A stretch of DNA of 64,000 nt from Conchocele bisecta (lineage: Eukaryota > Mollusca > Bivalvia > Lucinida > Thyasiridae). Shown here piece after piece: positions 1 through 11,105 of this stretch. Position numbers and translations under genes: made by a program. The DNA lies in the NCBI GenBank assembly GCA_029237695.1, contig CM055266.1, forward strand, positions 111,927,370 through 111,991,369, read 5' to 3'. The notes under the pieces are model-generated. The model had not been told where the DNA came from. It did no database searches and saw only the letters and a list, made by a program, of their open reading frames with translations. How positions within the stretch are numbered: position 1 is the first letter of the stretch; each line of letters opens with the position of its first letter.

Positions 1-180
1 CCGTCCGATGATGAGACTGCACGTTGGTTTATGTCTGTACGTACGTCGGTCCGGACGAAGTTTCATTACACTGCTTAGATGGCACATCCAGTGTTTACAA
101 ACATGAATGACCCTTAATAAATAAGAAACAATAGGTTACGGAAGAAGTCCATTGTTTTCTGTTGTCTTAGGCCACGCGCC

Positions 181-260
181 GAAATTGTGTCCATCTGTCC
201 CTCCGTCCGTCTATCTGTTCGTCCGTCTGTCCATCCGTCCGTCCCATCCGATTGTTCGTC
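181..260. repeat. GTCC/GTCT-type simple repeat
   Basis: Imperfect runs of GTCCGTCCGTCT-like units. A related GGAC-rich tract recurs on the other strand near 56760 and 61430. Confidence 0.7.
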
Positions 261-487
261 CGGGTACATGTTTGGGATCTATGGTGGCTGGAGGTGTGGT
301 CTAAGACAAACGAAAAGAATGCGACATATTCCGTAACCTATGCATATGGTGTGTTAAGTGGTCATTGCTTCTTTAACAACGATGAATATACCACCTAATG
401 GTGTTTCATGTATGAACGTCCATCCGTCCATCCGTCTGATTGACTGTCTGACTTTTGTTTGTACTTTTCTTACAGAACATACAAACG

Positions 488-1170
488 ATGGCAGCTGTAT
501 TTGCTATAATCCATGCGCGTCATTTACGACGGGAACGAGTCTTTAGGACCGAACCAATCCCCTGGACTTCATGGATAACGATGACCTAATATCTAAATGC
601 AGACTGTCTCGTGATGTTATTCTACAAGTATGCGACATTGTACATGCTGACATTATAAGGTCAACCCTGAGATCACACAGTCTGCCAATGTCATTGCAAG
701 TGTTGACTGCATTGTGATTTTTACGTAACTGGTAGTTTCGTGGCGGTTACTGGAGATGTACACAACATTAGCAAAGCAACTGTTTCTAGGAAGTGGAGTA
801 TACACCTTTTGCTGACAATGTATTGGCTTATTAGCCTGTGTTTCGTTTCTGATATGGGGCTTCCTTGTTTTCAGATTACAGTGGGGTCAGCGTGTAAGTG
901 CACACACGAACGAACACGACAGGTTGTAACCAACCTGTCGTGTTCGTTCGTGTGTGCACTTACACGCTGACCCCACTGTAGATGGAGAAACAGTCCTGGC
1001 GCATCTAACAACAATTTCAGACCCGTTCTATGATGAATGCATGTGCGCGTTAATCAATTCCTGTACTGGTCAACATGTTCAGGGACGATCCTATATGTGT
1101 GCCACTGATTCAAACAGTGCATGCATTTCTACATGCAATCAACAAATTACCCGTTCCCAGTTTAAATAAA
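488..1170 (+). pseudogene. HARBI1/Harbinger-type transposase relic
   Basis: From 490 the plus strand reads MAAVFAIIHARHLRRERVF, then in shifted frames DNDDLISKCRLSRDVILQV, RSHSLPMSLQVLTAL and, near 750, VAVTGDVHNISKATVSR. The order matches the N-terminal and helix-turn-helix part of HARBI1/PIF-Harbinger nucleases, whose last segment is like 'VxGDxxxxSxxTVSR'. Harbinger transposases are DDE nucleases that move DNA transposons with short inverted repeats. Here there are stops and frameshifts, a 104-bp palindrome interrupts the region at 877-980, and no DDE catalytic block can be recognised after it. A dead fragment. Confidence 0.6.
877..980. repeat. 104-bp near-perfect palindrome
   Basis: Arms of 50 bp around the 4-nt loop TAAC. 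The left arm begins TACAGTGGGGTCAGCG and the right arm ends with its complement. It lies inside the transposase relic. Confidence 0.9.
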
Positions 1171-1559
1171 TATAATATGTCATTCGGTAGACTAAATTGT
1201 ATCAGATACATCCATATCTGACCGGGTATACCATTAATCATTGACAGTACACGTGATTTGTGACTAACGTTAATCTATGTACAATTTCAAAATGGTCAAA
1301 CTATCATTCCATTGGAATGTAAAAATAAAAACATTGTCAATTGTTTCTTTTGTATCTGTTTCATGTCAAATGCCAGTTTATATTACAGTATAAGGTTCAC
1401 TAGTTGGCAATACATATATCCACATGTATTCAATGGCGTCGGAATAATGAGGTATCAGTTATTTTCTACATTAGATTATTTTTAAAATTAATAATATTCA
1501 ACAGTAGGCCTGCAATTCCGTTATTTTAGATGTCAAAACACATAAAGGGAAAGTAAAGG

Positions 1560-1690
1560 CATTATAAAAATGAAAGCACCGATCGGGATTCGAACCCGCC
1601 CGGCACACACCAAGTTGTTCCTTATGACGGACTTGTTATGACCGTCTGAAGTTTGTTTTGTGAAACCAAATAAGCAATGAATTACGTCGG
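1560..1690 (-). repeat. tRNA-derived SINE fragment
   Basis: On the minus strand there is a T-arm/B-box-like segment, GGGTTCGAATCCCG, next to an acceptor-like GGTGC. A clear A box and cloverleaf are missing, so it is a SINE or tRNA pseudogene, not a functional tRNA. Confidence 0.5.
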
Positions 1691-1963
1691 TCACAACATT
1701 TGACATAAGTTATAGCTCAAGTTCGAACAAACTAAGATTTGTTAGTGAGTGAAACGGGTCCCAGATTATCAACGTTTCTGAAAATCTATTGGGCCAACTC
1801 GGAATCAAACAAATTAATTGTCTAAGCCTGAGCTGTAGTACAGTTCAGGCTTAACCAATCAAATTGTTTGATTGAGAGTAGCACAGCTGTATCACATATC
1901 AGGCTCAGCCAATCATGCATCTTGTTTGTCTCCCAAGCATTTTAATTTTCTGGGCCTGAGATG

Positions 1964-2035
1964 ATTATACTGAATTTATTACATTATCACAGCCAAAATG
2001 GCTGTGATAATGAAATAAATTTTGTATAATAAAAA
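1964..2035. repeat. Family H core fragment (palindromic MITE)
   Basis: ATTATCACAGCC/GGCTGTGATAAT arms flanked by ACTGAATTTATT match the centre of the full copies at 36.8 and 54.5 kb. Confidence 0.6.
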
Positions 2036-2076
2036 TAAATTGTTGCGCAGTTAAGCTGCTTGAGTTCAAGAATATA

Positions 2077-2433
2077 TAATTCCAGCACAACAATATTTAT
2101 ACAATTCCCTAACATTTGATTGGTCCGTAGCAAGTCTCTGTCCAGAATGTATATCCCAGAAACTCCATGTCGAACTACTTTCCGTAACCGTGAGGCGCAG
2201 TTAAAATAATTCTTAAGAAAACGGAAAATAAACACATTTTCTTGATGAATTTATTTCAAATGCTGGAATTATAAGGAATGAATGGCCTTTTTGTGGAATT
2301 TATCGGGGATATAAACTTGGAAAAGTCGCGGGAATACTGGACGAAGGCCGGAAGGCCTCGTCCAGTATTCCCGCGACTTTTCCAACTTTATACCCCGATA
2401 AATTCCACAAAAAGGCCATTCATTCCTATAATA
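2077..2433 (+). mobile_element. Family A composite hairpin MITE (copy 1)
   Basis: About 355 bp in two modules. The first is a 190-bp stretch bounded by ATAATTCCAGCA and TGCTGGAATTAT. The second is a long hairpin starting AAGGAATGAATGGCC, whose roughly 75-bp arms meet at a CGAAGGCC/GGAAGGCCTCG apex. The element recurs at least ten times in this window in both orientations. Confidence 0.85.
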
Positions 2434-2703
2434 TTCAATTATTTTGAAATAATGAAATTGACACATATTGACATGTTTAACGCAGGCGGTACTGTATTTT
2501 CTAGGCCATGTCTGCGGGGTTTGTGCGTGATAATATCCATATCTACATACTGGCACCTGCCGTCTATGATTAGCCGCTCACATTCGATATCAGAGAGATA
2601 ACCGTCAGTTATAGAATGGCATATGCATGTGTGGATACAATTAGGCATATGTTTGGAATAACGTCTATTAATGCACTGGGTCTCATACATTTATATGCTC
2701 AAA

Positions 2704-2905
2704 TGTGGCTGTAATTGGAGAAATGGGGCTTATAGACTTTGTGGCCAGGGTAGCTCCTTATTAATAACGATCTGTGTTGCTTGTTACAAGCATTATAAAT
2801 TGGTGTTTCACTGATGGAATGCCGAACAGTGCAGATCCTGATCAGGCTGATCTAGATCTACACTGGTTGCAAAACCCATGAGCCTCATGTCTCCAATTAC
2901 CAACA
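2704..2905. mobile_element. Family E MITE (TIR GTGGCTGTGACTGGAG), diverged copy
   Basis: Starts GTGGCTGTAATTGGAGAAAT and ends with the complementary terminus near 2900. The interior 'GATCAGGCTGATCTAGATCT' type sequence is shared with the other copies. Confidence 0.6.
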
Positions 2906-4050
2906 AACAACAAGTAAACACGGATTTATATGTAGATTTACATCTATTTCTGAACTAAACTAAACAAGAAACTGACAGAAAATATATCTTTAAGAATTGA
3001 TAGCAAGTGACTACAATTGTTGTTAGAAGTTAAATGCAGTTTGGTCTGAGACAGTTTACAACTCCATATGTATACACACCTAGTCTGGTAGTCAATAAAA
3101 TCAAATAAAATACTCTTTATTACATCCCATTACAAAATATCACATGCAACATGGGGAAATACACATAAATATCGTCGAATGGCGGAGTCTAATGCAACAA
3201 CATGAACTATAATATTTGATTACATGAGTTTTGTAACTGCATGGGGAAAGCCATTTCATTGCAACAAAATACTGTGTTTAACAATCATATAATAAACCAA
3301 CGTAATAAATATGTAAACTAAACTATTGCAGAAAGTACGCTGTGTGATCGTAACGCAATCTATGTATGATGATAATGTGCTTGTGCAATAAGAAATATTT
3401 AATATTTGTGTTGATTTAATATCACATCTGCTAAATTCATTCACCGATACCATTGGACTCTCGGCATTGCCTCGTTCCCATGCAATCAGTACTGAAGCTC
3501 AACATATATTGTATTACATCAGCACTTCTGTGAGATCTCTATACAAATTAATCATTATAATGTATTACTAGTTAATCTAATACTCTTAGTCTAGTAGTTG
3601 CTGATAAAATAAAATACAAACTATGCCGACTCTTATAAACTACTGTCAGGGCATGGACAGCTTCAATAACAGTGTACGTTTTAAATATTATACTTGGCTC
3701 ATGATACTAGTTCGGCTTTCGTCATGTGCATGTGCGAAATCTGCAACTAGATGTTTAAAGCTATTTAAATACATGTACATGTAATAGTCAACAGCTGCCT
3801 AGGACAAAATCGTAATTTCTAGGCGACTGTTGGTCGATGTAGAAAAAGATACAATGGAACGTCCAGGAAAGTCAGCCAATGCTTATGAATGGCTATATTT
3901 TCCAAACAATTCCCGAGTACTTTCCTTCAAAGTTAGTAACAGGAGAGTTCAAATTTATATTGAGGTAGAAGTTGCATTAGTGAATCATATATAGTCAATA
4001 GTACAATGTACATGTTTGTGTCACGATTTTATATCACTATTCATGTTATA
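2906..4050. other. Stretch with no recognisable gene
   Basis: AT-rich sequence. Segments near 3095-3125 and 3590-3620 contain AATAAAATxAAATAAAATACT-like tracts that could be old LINE 3' ends, but no coding similarity is visible. Confidence 0.4.
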
Positions 4051-4052
4051 TA

Positions 4053-4500
4053 TTAGTCTGAATAATGTTCCGTTAATGGACGATGATAAACGTTTCTGCC
4101 AGAGTCGAAAGCTGCTGCGAAATCTATAAATGCACAATAAAGTATTTTATTACCTTTTCTCAACATCTCAAGCAATCTATGTAACAGAAATATATGATAT
4201 GATGTTGAATACCTATTTCTAAACCCCTGTCTGATTCTCATTTAGTATGCCCGTTTCGTCTAGAAATTTCGTAACACGTGTATTACATATGAAAGTGAAC
4301 AGTTTTTCTAAGCAGCTTAATAAGGTTATTGGGCGATAGTTACCTGGATCCTTGGAATCACCTTTGTTGTAAATAGGTATGAAATAACCTTCGAGCCAGC
4401 ATTCTGGGAAAATGCCTGTAGTAAATATTCTGGTGAATAGGTTTATATTAAATGGCATCATAATACTGATTGTGCTTTTTATGTATTCGTTTAATATAAT
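4053..4500 (-). pseudogene. LINE reverse transcriptase fragment
   Basis: Minus-strand segments read FPECWLEGYFIPIYNKGD, YRPITLLSCLEKLF and, after a frameshift, LYCAFIDFAAAFDSG. These are the N-terminal RT motifs of non-LTR retrotransposons (xPIxKxGDxxxxxNYRPIxLL, then CAFIDFxKAFD, which holds the first catalytic aspartate). The FxDD catalytic box and everything after it are missing. Confidence 0.8.
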
Positions 4501-4550
4501 ATATAATATAATATATATATAATTTAATTAACAGTGAATAGCAGCTAAAC

Positions 4551-4640
4551 TACCCAATCACAGAAAGCGAAATACAAAAACACATATTCAGCATGAAAAA
4601 TTCTAAAGCGCCGAGCCCATGTGACAATATGTATATTTAC
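4551..4640 (+). pseudogene. LINE RT fragment in inverted orientation
   Basis: The plus strand reads PITESEIQKHIFSMKNSKAP, followed by SPCDNM. This is the LINE motif 'ITxxEVxxxIxxLKxxKAPGPDxI', which directly precedes the protein segment coded on the minus strand at 4500-4053. So the two pieces are adjacent in protein order but face opposite ways. Confidence 0.65.
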
Positions 4641-4689
4641 AGGTGTACCTGTATATTTTTATAGCTGCACCTTTAAATTTAGTTTTGAT

Positions 4690-4870
4690 CCCGTTCGTAC
4701 ACCATAGACTACGGCGACTGCCCGAACCAGCACCTGGCCAGCACCTTTCTGCACCCGGATGTCCAGGCCCGCGGGTGCACTCGCATCGATGTTTCCCTAT
4801 ACGCCTGCCATGGCCGGAACCTTTCTGCCGACACCGCTACCGAGGTCGTCCAGGAAGCTTTGGCCCTAGT
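4690..4870 (+). pseudogene. GC-rich coding-like block, part 1 (unrecognised)
   Basis: A markedly GC-rich stretch with one open frame of about 60 codons ending at the solo LTR. It is cysteine- and acid-containing and protein-like, e.g. IDYGDCPNQHLAS and TATEVVQEALALV. The frame stays in register across the LTR with the block at 6029 once one 5-bp duplication is removed. I do not recognise the family. Its base composition differs from the AT-rich surroundings, which could mean transfer, an endogenous DNA virus, or another mobile element. Confidence 0.5.
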
Positions 4871-6028
4871 TTTCACGAATCGTAGCCGATTGTTTTCTTT
4901 ATCATCCATCATTTGTAACACGGTTTACACAATACTAGAACACAATACTCGAATAGCCTTGTAACGACTATCGAATAGGTCTTCATGTGTGAAATATCGC
5001 TCCCATGAAATAAATACACCGCTGGAGAGAATAGCGCTTTATCCGAAACCGTGCACGTATCACCAGTATTGGATTTTGCACCGGTCATATCTGAGTGATT
5101 TACACTGCTCATGCAGACTTGGATGCTAGCCTGAATACCGAGTAGGTCATATCTACTGCTGACTGAATTATTTCAGATTAATTCGCCAGATAAGTCATGA
5201 GCTAGACTGACTGTTAGAACATTAGTCCACTTACGCAGAATTGTAAGCCAAATTTCGGCACGGAGTTCTTATATGTACAAGCGGACAATCGTAGGAATCT
5301 TATGCAATAGAGTATGTATATAAACTATCGTATCCATATTCTAGGAGTCTGACATTCAACCATTCTTGTGATCACTTTGTGACACAAGCGTTCACTGGGA
5401 ACTCTGTCCCAGCTAGTCAGCCAGCTAGCCATTCAGCAAGCCAGCCAACCAGCGACGGCACGTCTATCGGGTGTTATTGCGTAGAACCATTACGCTGCAC
5501 CGATCCTATTCTGGGGTCCACTACACGACTCCGTGTACCAGCGAGGACTCTGCTCCGTGTGGACCAGGGCGTAACGAGCGGGGTTATTATTCCGGTGACG
5601 TAAGTCCGTCCAAGGACGAGATGAATCTGAAAGGACGTCCACCCATGTGATGTATTCGCCCCATCCGCCCAAGCAGTCGATACTATTTTAATGTAACTGA
5701 ACGACGTCATGTAGGCTAACGTCACCGTCATCATGGCGGGAACCTGAGTTAGATAACAGAAACTGTAAGTTCGCATCTTGAACGTGATGGACATTGTTAT
5801 ACGATACTTACCTGTTCCAGAATCGTGACTGTGCATTGGTTTTGTGACTGTGCCTTGGTGAACCATCGAGATGACATTGTCCGTACTGTCTTGAACATTC
5901 ATTATGTATGTATATCTCATTTTGTAAATACATCATCATCGTAACGGCATACCTTGTTGTCTCTTTCCACAACGTGCTTGGTTTTCCACCCCAACAATAA
6001 ACTATCACAGTGTCACCCGGGCGAGACA
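4871..6028 (+). mobile_element. Solo LTR, 1158 bp (intron-less copy)
   Basis: Runs from TTTCACGAATCGTAGCCGA to CCGGGCGAGACA and is flanked on both sides by CTAGT (4866-4870 and 6029-6033). It aligns with the longer copy at 24740-27153 at both ends and through the middle. An AATAAA lies at about 5996, near the 3' end. No internal region or second LTR is seen, so a solo LTR is the simplest reading. A non-autonomous element with short inverted ends cannot be excluded. Confidence 0.75.
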
Positions 6029-7480
6029 CTAGTTTCGCCAGAAGACGGTTTGGAAAACCTGGCAAAAGATGGTTTGGAAAACTTGGAAAGACTGGAAATA
6101 GATGGTTTGAAAAGAGATGGTTTGGGAAGCTCGGAAAAAGCTGGCTTGAGGAAATATGGCCTCTTCGTGGTCCAACCGCCCGCCATGCAGTGGATGAACC
6201 TTGCCGCATGTCTCGACAGGCCTCTCGTCTTGGCCGATCGCCCCCAAGGACAGATATTCGTAGCTTGGTACGCGCATACAGAAACTGGCAGGATCTCAGC
6301 CGTTTGGATCCGCCCCACCGAGGCCAGGGCAGACGACCGACGTGACTTGGGAGAGAGCCGTAGAATGGGCCGCGGCAGACTTTGGCTTTCGAGCTTACCC
6401 TATCAAGTTCCAATCGATGTAATCGAGACTTCGGCCTTCCGTCTCCTAGAGGTTCCCGCGATTGCCGATGACCGCGCAGACGAGACTCGGTAGATGCCAA
6501 ATTATGGCAGCGACTCGCCTGGGCTAGAATAGCGGCAGAGCGACAACAACAACGCCGAAAAGTCCCAACAGACACACGCCGTTGTCAAAGATGCCCTGCG
6601 TCTCCCGACGGATAAGGTTGCGAACCTACCCAGAGACAAGATAGTGGTCCTCGGCTACAGGCAAACAAAGAGTAGCAGTCGAAGTCTCGGGTAGTCTTGC
6701 GCTGCATGCACCAGACCCAATTTGTGTGGGAAACGCGCGGTCTCGAGAAAGTACTTGAAGGATGCGCCGACGTTTGCGTATTGGAAACGGACAAGTATGG
6801 GAGGACAACCTTCTGGCTCGCATCGATCGACAACACAGTGCTCGGCGGCCTGCAGATAGAGATAGTGCCGGCCACGGTCTACAAATCTCCTGGCATTCGG
6901 GACATAGCTTGGAACCCATTTGGAGTTGTCTCGGCTCCGAACCCCCAACGTCAGGCAGCACTGCAGGCTCTAGCGAAGGCGGCCGAAAAGAACCACACCG
7001 AAGAGTATCCCATCGATATCGCACAATCCCCAGCGCCAAAGACAAAGGAAAGCAAAAGGGCCCTGGAACTTCCACCCGGCGAGTACATCGCCCGGCGCTA
7101 CGCCACGACAACTTTTCGCCAACTCCCACCGAATCCTGCTGTTCCTGCTTCCAGTCGGCGAGGATGGAGAACCAACAACAGACGTGGAAACACCTATCTA
7201 CGGTCATTTCATCGAAATAGAGGTCAAAGTGCTTGGTGGCGTCGAGGGAGGCACTCCAGACAAGACGCGCACCCTTGCTCTGCCGCCTTGGCGAAGAGAG
7301 GACAACGCCGCAGAAAAAGAAGGATCGCTTGGTCGCACTGGCTATCTAGACAACCACGGTTCCACCCGGGATGAAGAACAGCACTCCGCCAAGGTACCCA
7401 ACGGCGTAGATCAGTTCGCCACACCCGGAACTCTTCAAAACCAAATCGTGGAACGAGGTAACTTTAATCAAAAATATCAA
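6029..7480 (+). pseudogene. GC-rich coding-like block, part 2 (unrecognised, broken)
   Basis: GC-rich and largely open in at least one frame, but the likely coding frame shifts several times. One open segment covers 5954-6493 (only the part after 6029 is outside the LTR). Another covers 6697-7180, with readable pieces such as TFWLASIDNTVLGG and GIRDIAWNPFGVV. A third runs from about 7184 to 7500. Downstream of about 7480 the sequence returns to AT-rich. There is no zinc knuckle, protease, polymerase or integrase motif, so it is not clearly gag or pol. It is the same disrupted gene as the block at 4690. Function unknown. Confidence 0.5.
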
Positions 7481-7499
7481 CTTGGTACACGGGTGGTCT

Positions 7500-8840
7500 G
7501 GGTATTAAATTCATGAAAGCAGGGAAGAAAATGTCACGAAAATGCCAATTTCCGGTTTCATGACGTCACGCCACTCTGTGTCATGACGTTATCGCATGAT
7601 GTAAACTATCAAAATTATATTTTTAAACAGATGATATTGTATTTAACAGAACGGGTACAATTTATAGATGTTTGAGAAAATGAAATTTTTTCAAAATCGG
7701 ATGCGATTTCAGAGCACCTTCCTCTTTAACGTCATCAAGTCATTAAAACATGTTAATGAGTTTCCATATGCATGCATTTGGAGTTTAATTACACTATAAT
7801 AAGGCAGTCATAACATACACGTAGATTAATTCAGAATAGAAACAAACCCGAAATCCGATATTTTCATCAACCTGGTCACTTTTCCCTTGGTGGGTCACAT
7901 CTTTAAAATACTGAAAAGGTAAATAGCGTTGTAGACGCTAGGCATTTTTGTGCAATCTATGGTTACTGATTTAATTTTAATTTAATAAATTCAAGTAATA
8001 CCCAACTCCGTATAAAAGTTGGTATTACATAGTTATGACTATTTCCCTGTACTTCACGTGTCTGGGAAATAGTTTCACGTGCCTGGGCAATAGTTCCGCG
8101 TGCCCGTGGACTAGTCAAAACTATTTTCGCCACAGAAAACCATGACGTCATCATGATGACGTTTGTCCAAAAATTATACGCAAATGATATCCCACGATGC
8201 GACACACCACACAATCAAGTTCATTGATTGTATCACAGTCATACACTATAATATGGAAATGGCACTACCTATGACGGGTGACGTTAGTGTGTGAAACTAA
8301 ATTTACCAATAGATAACTTTACCATGATGTTAGTATAATATGAACGGTACTGTAGTAGTGTAGTATTGCAGAGCTACTTCCCGCAACTACCATGGTGTTA
8401 CAGCTTCTCTATTATAAGTTAATAGTGTCATTGGCGCACTTCTCTTATTTGAACCAGTGATACAATTTAGATATTTCCTTTTCATATATAATACATTAAT
8501 AGACTAGGCATATATAGAAACTGTATTAGTACATTTATGTTGTCATTTTAAGACAAAATAACAAGGCTAAGCATATCCAGTGATATTATTTCCAATTGTC
8601 ACAATCTGGGTCGTCATTGAGCACGACTGTCACTTTGAAAGATATACACATTTTGCCCATTTTTGGTATCAATTGTGTTAAGTTTTACATTTACTTTTGA
8701 TTAACCCAGTGCTGTGTCAGAAATATTCGTTTCTTGCACTACAGCAACAGGTGTACTAGAACCACACTTGCAATGGATACTTTTTTTCTGGTAGTCGTGT
8801 TCAGCAATTATCGCGGACGGATCGCTTGACTATGTCTTGC
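7500..8840. other. Stretch with no recognisable gene
   Basis: AT-rich. A small cluster of CACGTG-like words (TTCACGTGTCTGGGAAATAG, repeated in altered form) lies at 8055-8110. Nothing else is identifiable. Confidence 0.4.
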
Positions 8841-8842
8841 AA

Positions 8843-8950
<108 letters not shown>

Positions 8951-9204
8951 TGTGGGAGAGTGAAAGATGTGTTAACATAAATTGTTTCTGTTCTTTTTGT
9001 GTCATAAAATATTCATTGCGCATTTAAGGCATTTGTACTCAGATCATTTGACACGCTTATTAGAAAGACAACATATGTTCAAGCGTCTCTTGATCGTTTT
9101 TAATGACAAGAACTCAAACTATTTTTGAATTTAATAACTGGAAAGTTAGCCTGCTATATTCTGTATGTTTTCTGACGTAGCATAAATCGGGCTTTAGAAG
9201 CATT

Positions 9205-9560
9205 TGGCCTGTGGTGGTATCAGGCTATTCTCATATGCTAATGAGCCATGATCATTTTTAATTATGTATTTTAATTAAATGCGTCACCTGAAAAAATAAT
9301 ATTTTCGATACATAATAAAGTATGATCATTGCACATCAAAAAATAAATACGGAGAATAAATAGTAATGTCCATTTTAAGGAAACACGGTTATCGCCCCTG
9401 ATATCAGTGTGGAAATTTACGTCGGATATAAAATGTATGATAATGCCAATCAATACGTGGGGTAATGGTGAATGCATGTTTATTTTGCCAGAAAATGTCT
9501 CAGATGATATCTCTGATATTAAGAACATTTTGTGCCAACTGAGTCGGAATGTAATTAAGG
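9205..9560. mobile_element. Family G MITE, truncated
   Basis: Shares the segment from 'GGTGGTATCAGGCTAT' to 'TTTGCCAGAAAATGTCTCAG' with the full copy at 21.47-21.97 kb. Both outer termini are absent. Confidence 0.65.
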
Positions 9561-9590
9561 AAAAAAACATGGGCTGTTTTGTTTACTGTA

Positions 9591-9806
9591 CAGTGAAACC
9601 TCTCTAAACCGGACACCCTGGGAGGTCCCCAGGGTATCAGGTTTAGAGAGGTTTCTCCGTAAATCAGGCATTCGATCATTCTGAGCCATAATTGTGTTGT
9701 ATGCAATCATCAACATACATTATCACCTGCGATAAATGACCAAGAAATTCATAAAAAATACGATCACATGTGCTTCCTTGGTGTCCGGTTTAGAGAGGTT
9801 CCACTG
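9591..9806. mobile_element. Family F MITE, Tc1/mariner- or pogo-like, with TA duplication
   Basis: Starts CAGTGAAACCTCTCTAAACC and ends GGTTTAGAGAGGTTCCACTG, flanked by TA on both sides (9589-9590, 9807-9808). Just inside the left end is a small hairpin, CACCCTGGGAGGTCCCCAGGGT. TA targets and CAGT ends are typical of the Tc1/mariner superfamily. Confidence 0.8.
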
Positions 9807-10063
9807 TAGTACGAAATACATTTGGTCTGTCCGAAGGACAACTCGAAAATTTTAAACACACAATATGTTTTTCATACTACAGTAAACGCAACATCCCATG
9901 GTGGTATTACTTAATATATTTACATTGTAATATCGGATACTGGTAGTTTAAAAAATCTAAATCCCCATGATGTCCGGTTTAGAGATGTTCCACTGTAAAT
10001 CAGGGATTTCACCATTCTGATACGTAGTTCAATGCTGTGCAATCATGAATATACAACTTATCA

Positions 10064-10345
10064 TCTGTTTGTTTGTTGATTGGTGTTTAACGGCCTATCA
10101 ACAGCTAAGGCCATGTAAGGCCGGGAAATAAATAATTGATTTAACGACAGCACTGGTTCGATGACCTTTGCATGTCGGGACCGAATATTTAAGACCCCAT
10201 CCGATAGGACTAAGCTAGCACGAAGTTGTCTTGCCCAAGGACACACCGAATCGACCATTCTCAGCGGTCGAGGTGTGATACGAATCTGGGGTCAGCCGAT
10301 TCGCAGTCCGACGCTCTACCTACTGAGCTATTCCGGCCACCAAGG
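10064..10345 (-). repeat. tRNA-derived SINE
   Basis: The minus strand starts GGCCGGAATAGCTCAGTAGG, with an A box (TAGCTCAGTAGGTAGAGCG) and a weak B box. It ends with a tail containing TAACGGCCTATCAACAGC on the plus strand. The same tail recurs near 20310 and 62870. Confidence 0.65.
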
Positions 10346-10365
10346 CCGGGCAAACTGGTTCTATT

Positions 10366-10440
10366 ATAGGAATGAATTACCTTTTTGTGGAATTTATCGT
10401 GGTATAAACTTGGAAAAGTCGCGGGAATACTGGACAATTT
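10366..10440 (+). mobile_element. Family A half copy
   Basis: Only one hairpin arm (AGGAATGAATTACC... to ...GGAATACTGGAC) followed by an A-rich apex like that of the 55.1-kb copy. The second arm is missing. Confidence 0.7.
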
Positions 10441-10679
10441 TACAATTTTCGAAAAAAAAAGAAAAAAAAATGTGTATTATTCTGGTACGTTTGTATCGTA
10501 CAAACATACCAGATTTGTGTACGGTATAAATGTACCATACTACCGTAAATGTATACGATATATTAACGGTGTTGCCGTGTACTATTTGCCCTAATATTTG
10601 GTCCGCCCCTAATATTTGGTCCTCTTTGGAGTCGATAATTTCTTTAAAAGTGTTTTCAGTAGAATGAAAAGCCACACTT

Positions 10680-10880
10680 CGGGTATAGTATATTCATACC
10701 ATATCCGTACGGATATATCGTATATACGAACGGATATCGTATGTTTGTATAATATTCGTATAGTACGTTTGTACTATACGATGATACGGTAAAAACATAC
10801 CAATATTATATGATCATACGATATGCTCATTAAATATACCAATACTATACGATTACGATATGTATACGATATTAGTATAT
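10680..10880. repeat. TATACGAT-rich low-complexity region
   Basis: Many imperfect overlapping words such as ATATCGTATATACG and ATACGATA. No gene. Confidence 0.6.
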
Positions 10881-11105
10881 ACAAATAGGTAAGGAGCTGA
10901 AAAGCGCTACTGTATGTGAGGGCCAAACCAGGTATCCAGTCGGAATTTCGGTAAGGATATACCCCGGTCGTTAAATTACCCATTGCATGCTCCCACCTGC
11001 CACTCACAACTTATCATCTGAGATAAATGACAAAGAAACCCATCAAAAATAAGTTCACAGACGTTATCTTGGTATTCGGTCTAGAGAGGTTCCACTGCAA
11101 GATGC

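Larger units (their letters stand above)
9960..11098. mobile_element. Family F copy split by a SINE and other repeats
   Basis: The left part (about 9965-10063) ends in CAACTTATCATCTG and the right part resumes at 10997 with CAACTTATCATCTGAGATAA, ending GGTCTAGAGAGGTTCCACTG. The intervening material at 10064-10995 was inserted later and left a duplicated CAACTTATCATCTG. Confidence 0.6.

Noticed and set aside
5474..5920. 148-codon minus-strand frame
   Set aside because: It lies antisense within the solo LTR and has no domain.
5808..6575. 255-codon minus-strand frame
   Set aside because: Antisense shadow of the GC-rich block and LTR end; low-complexity FPSFPNHLF-type sequence.
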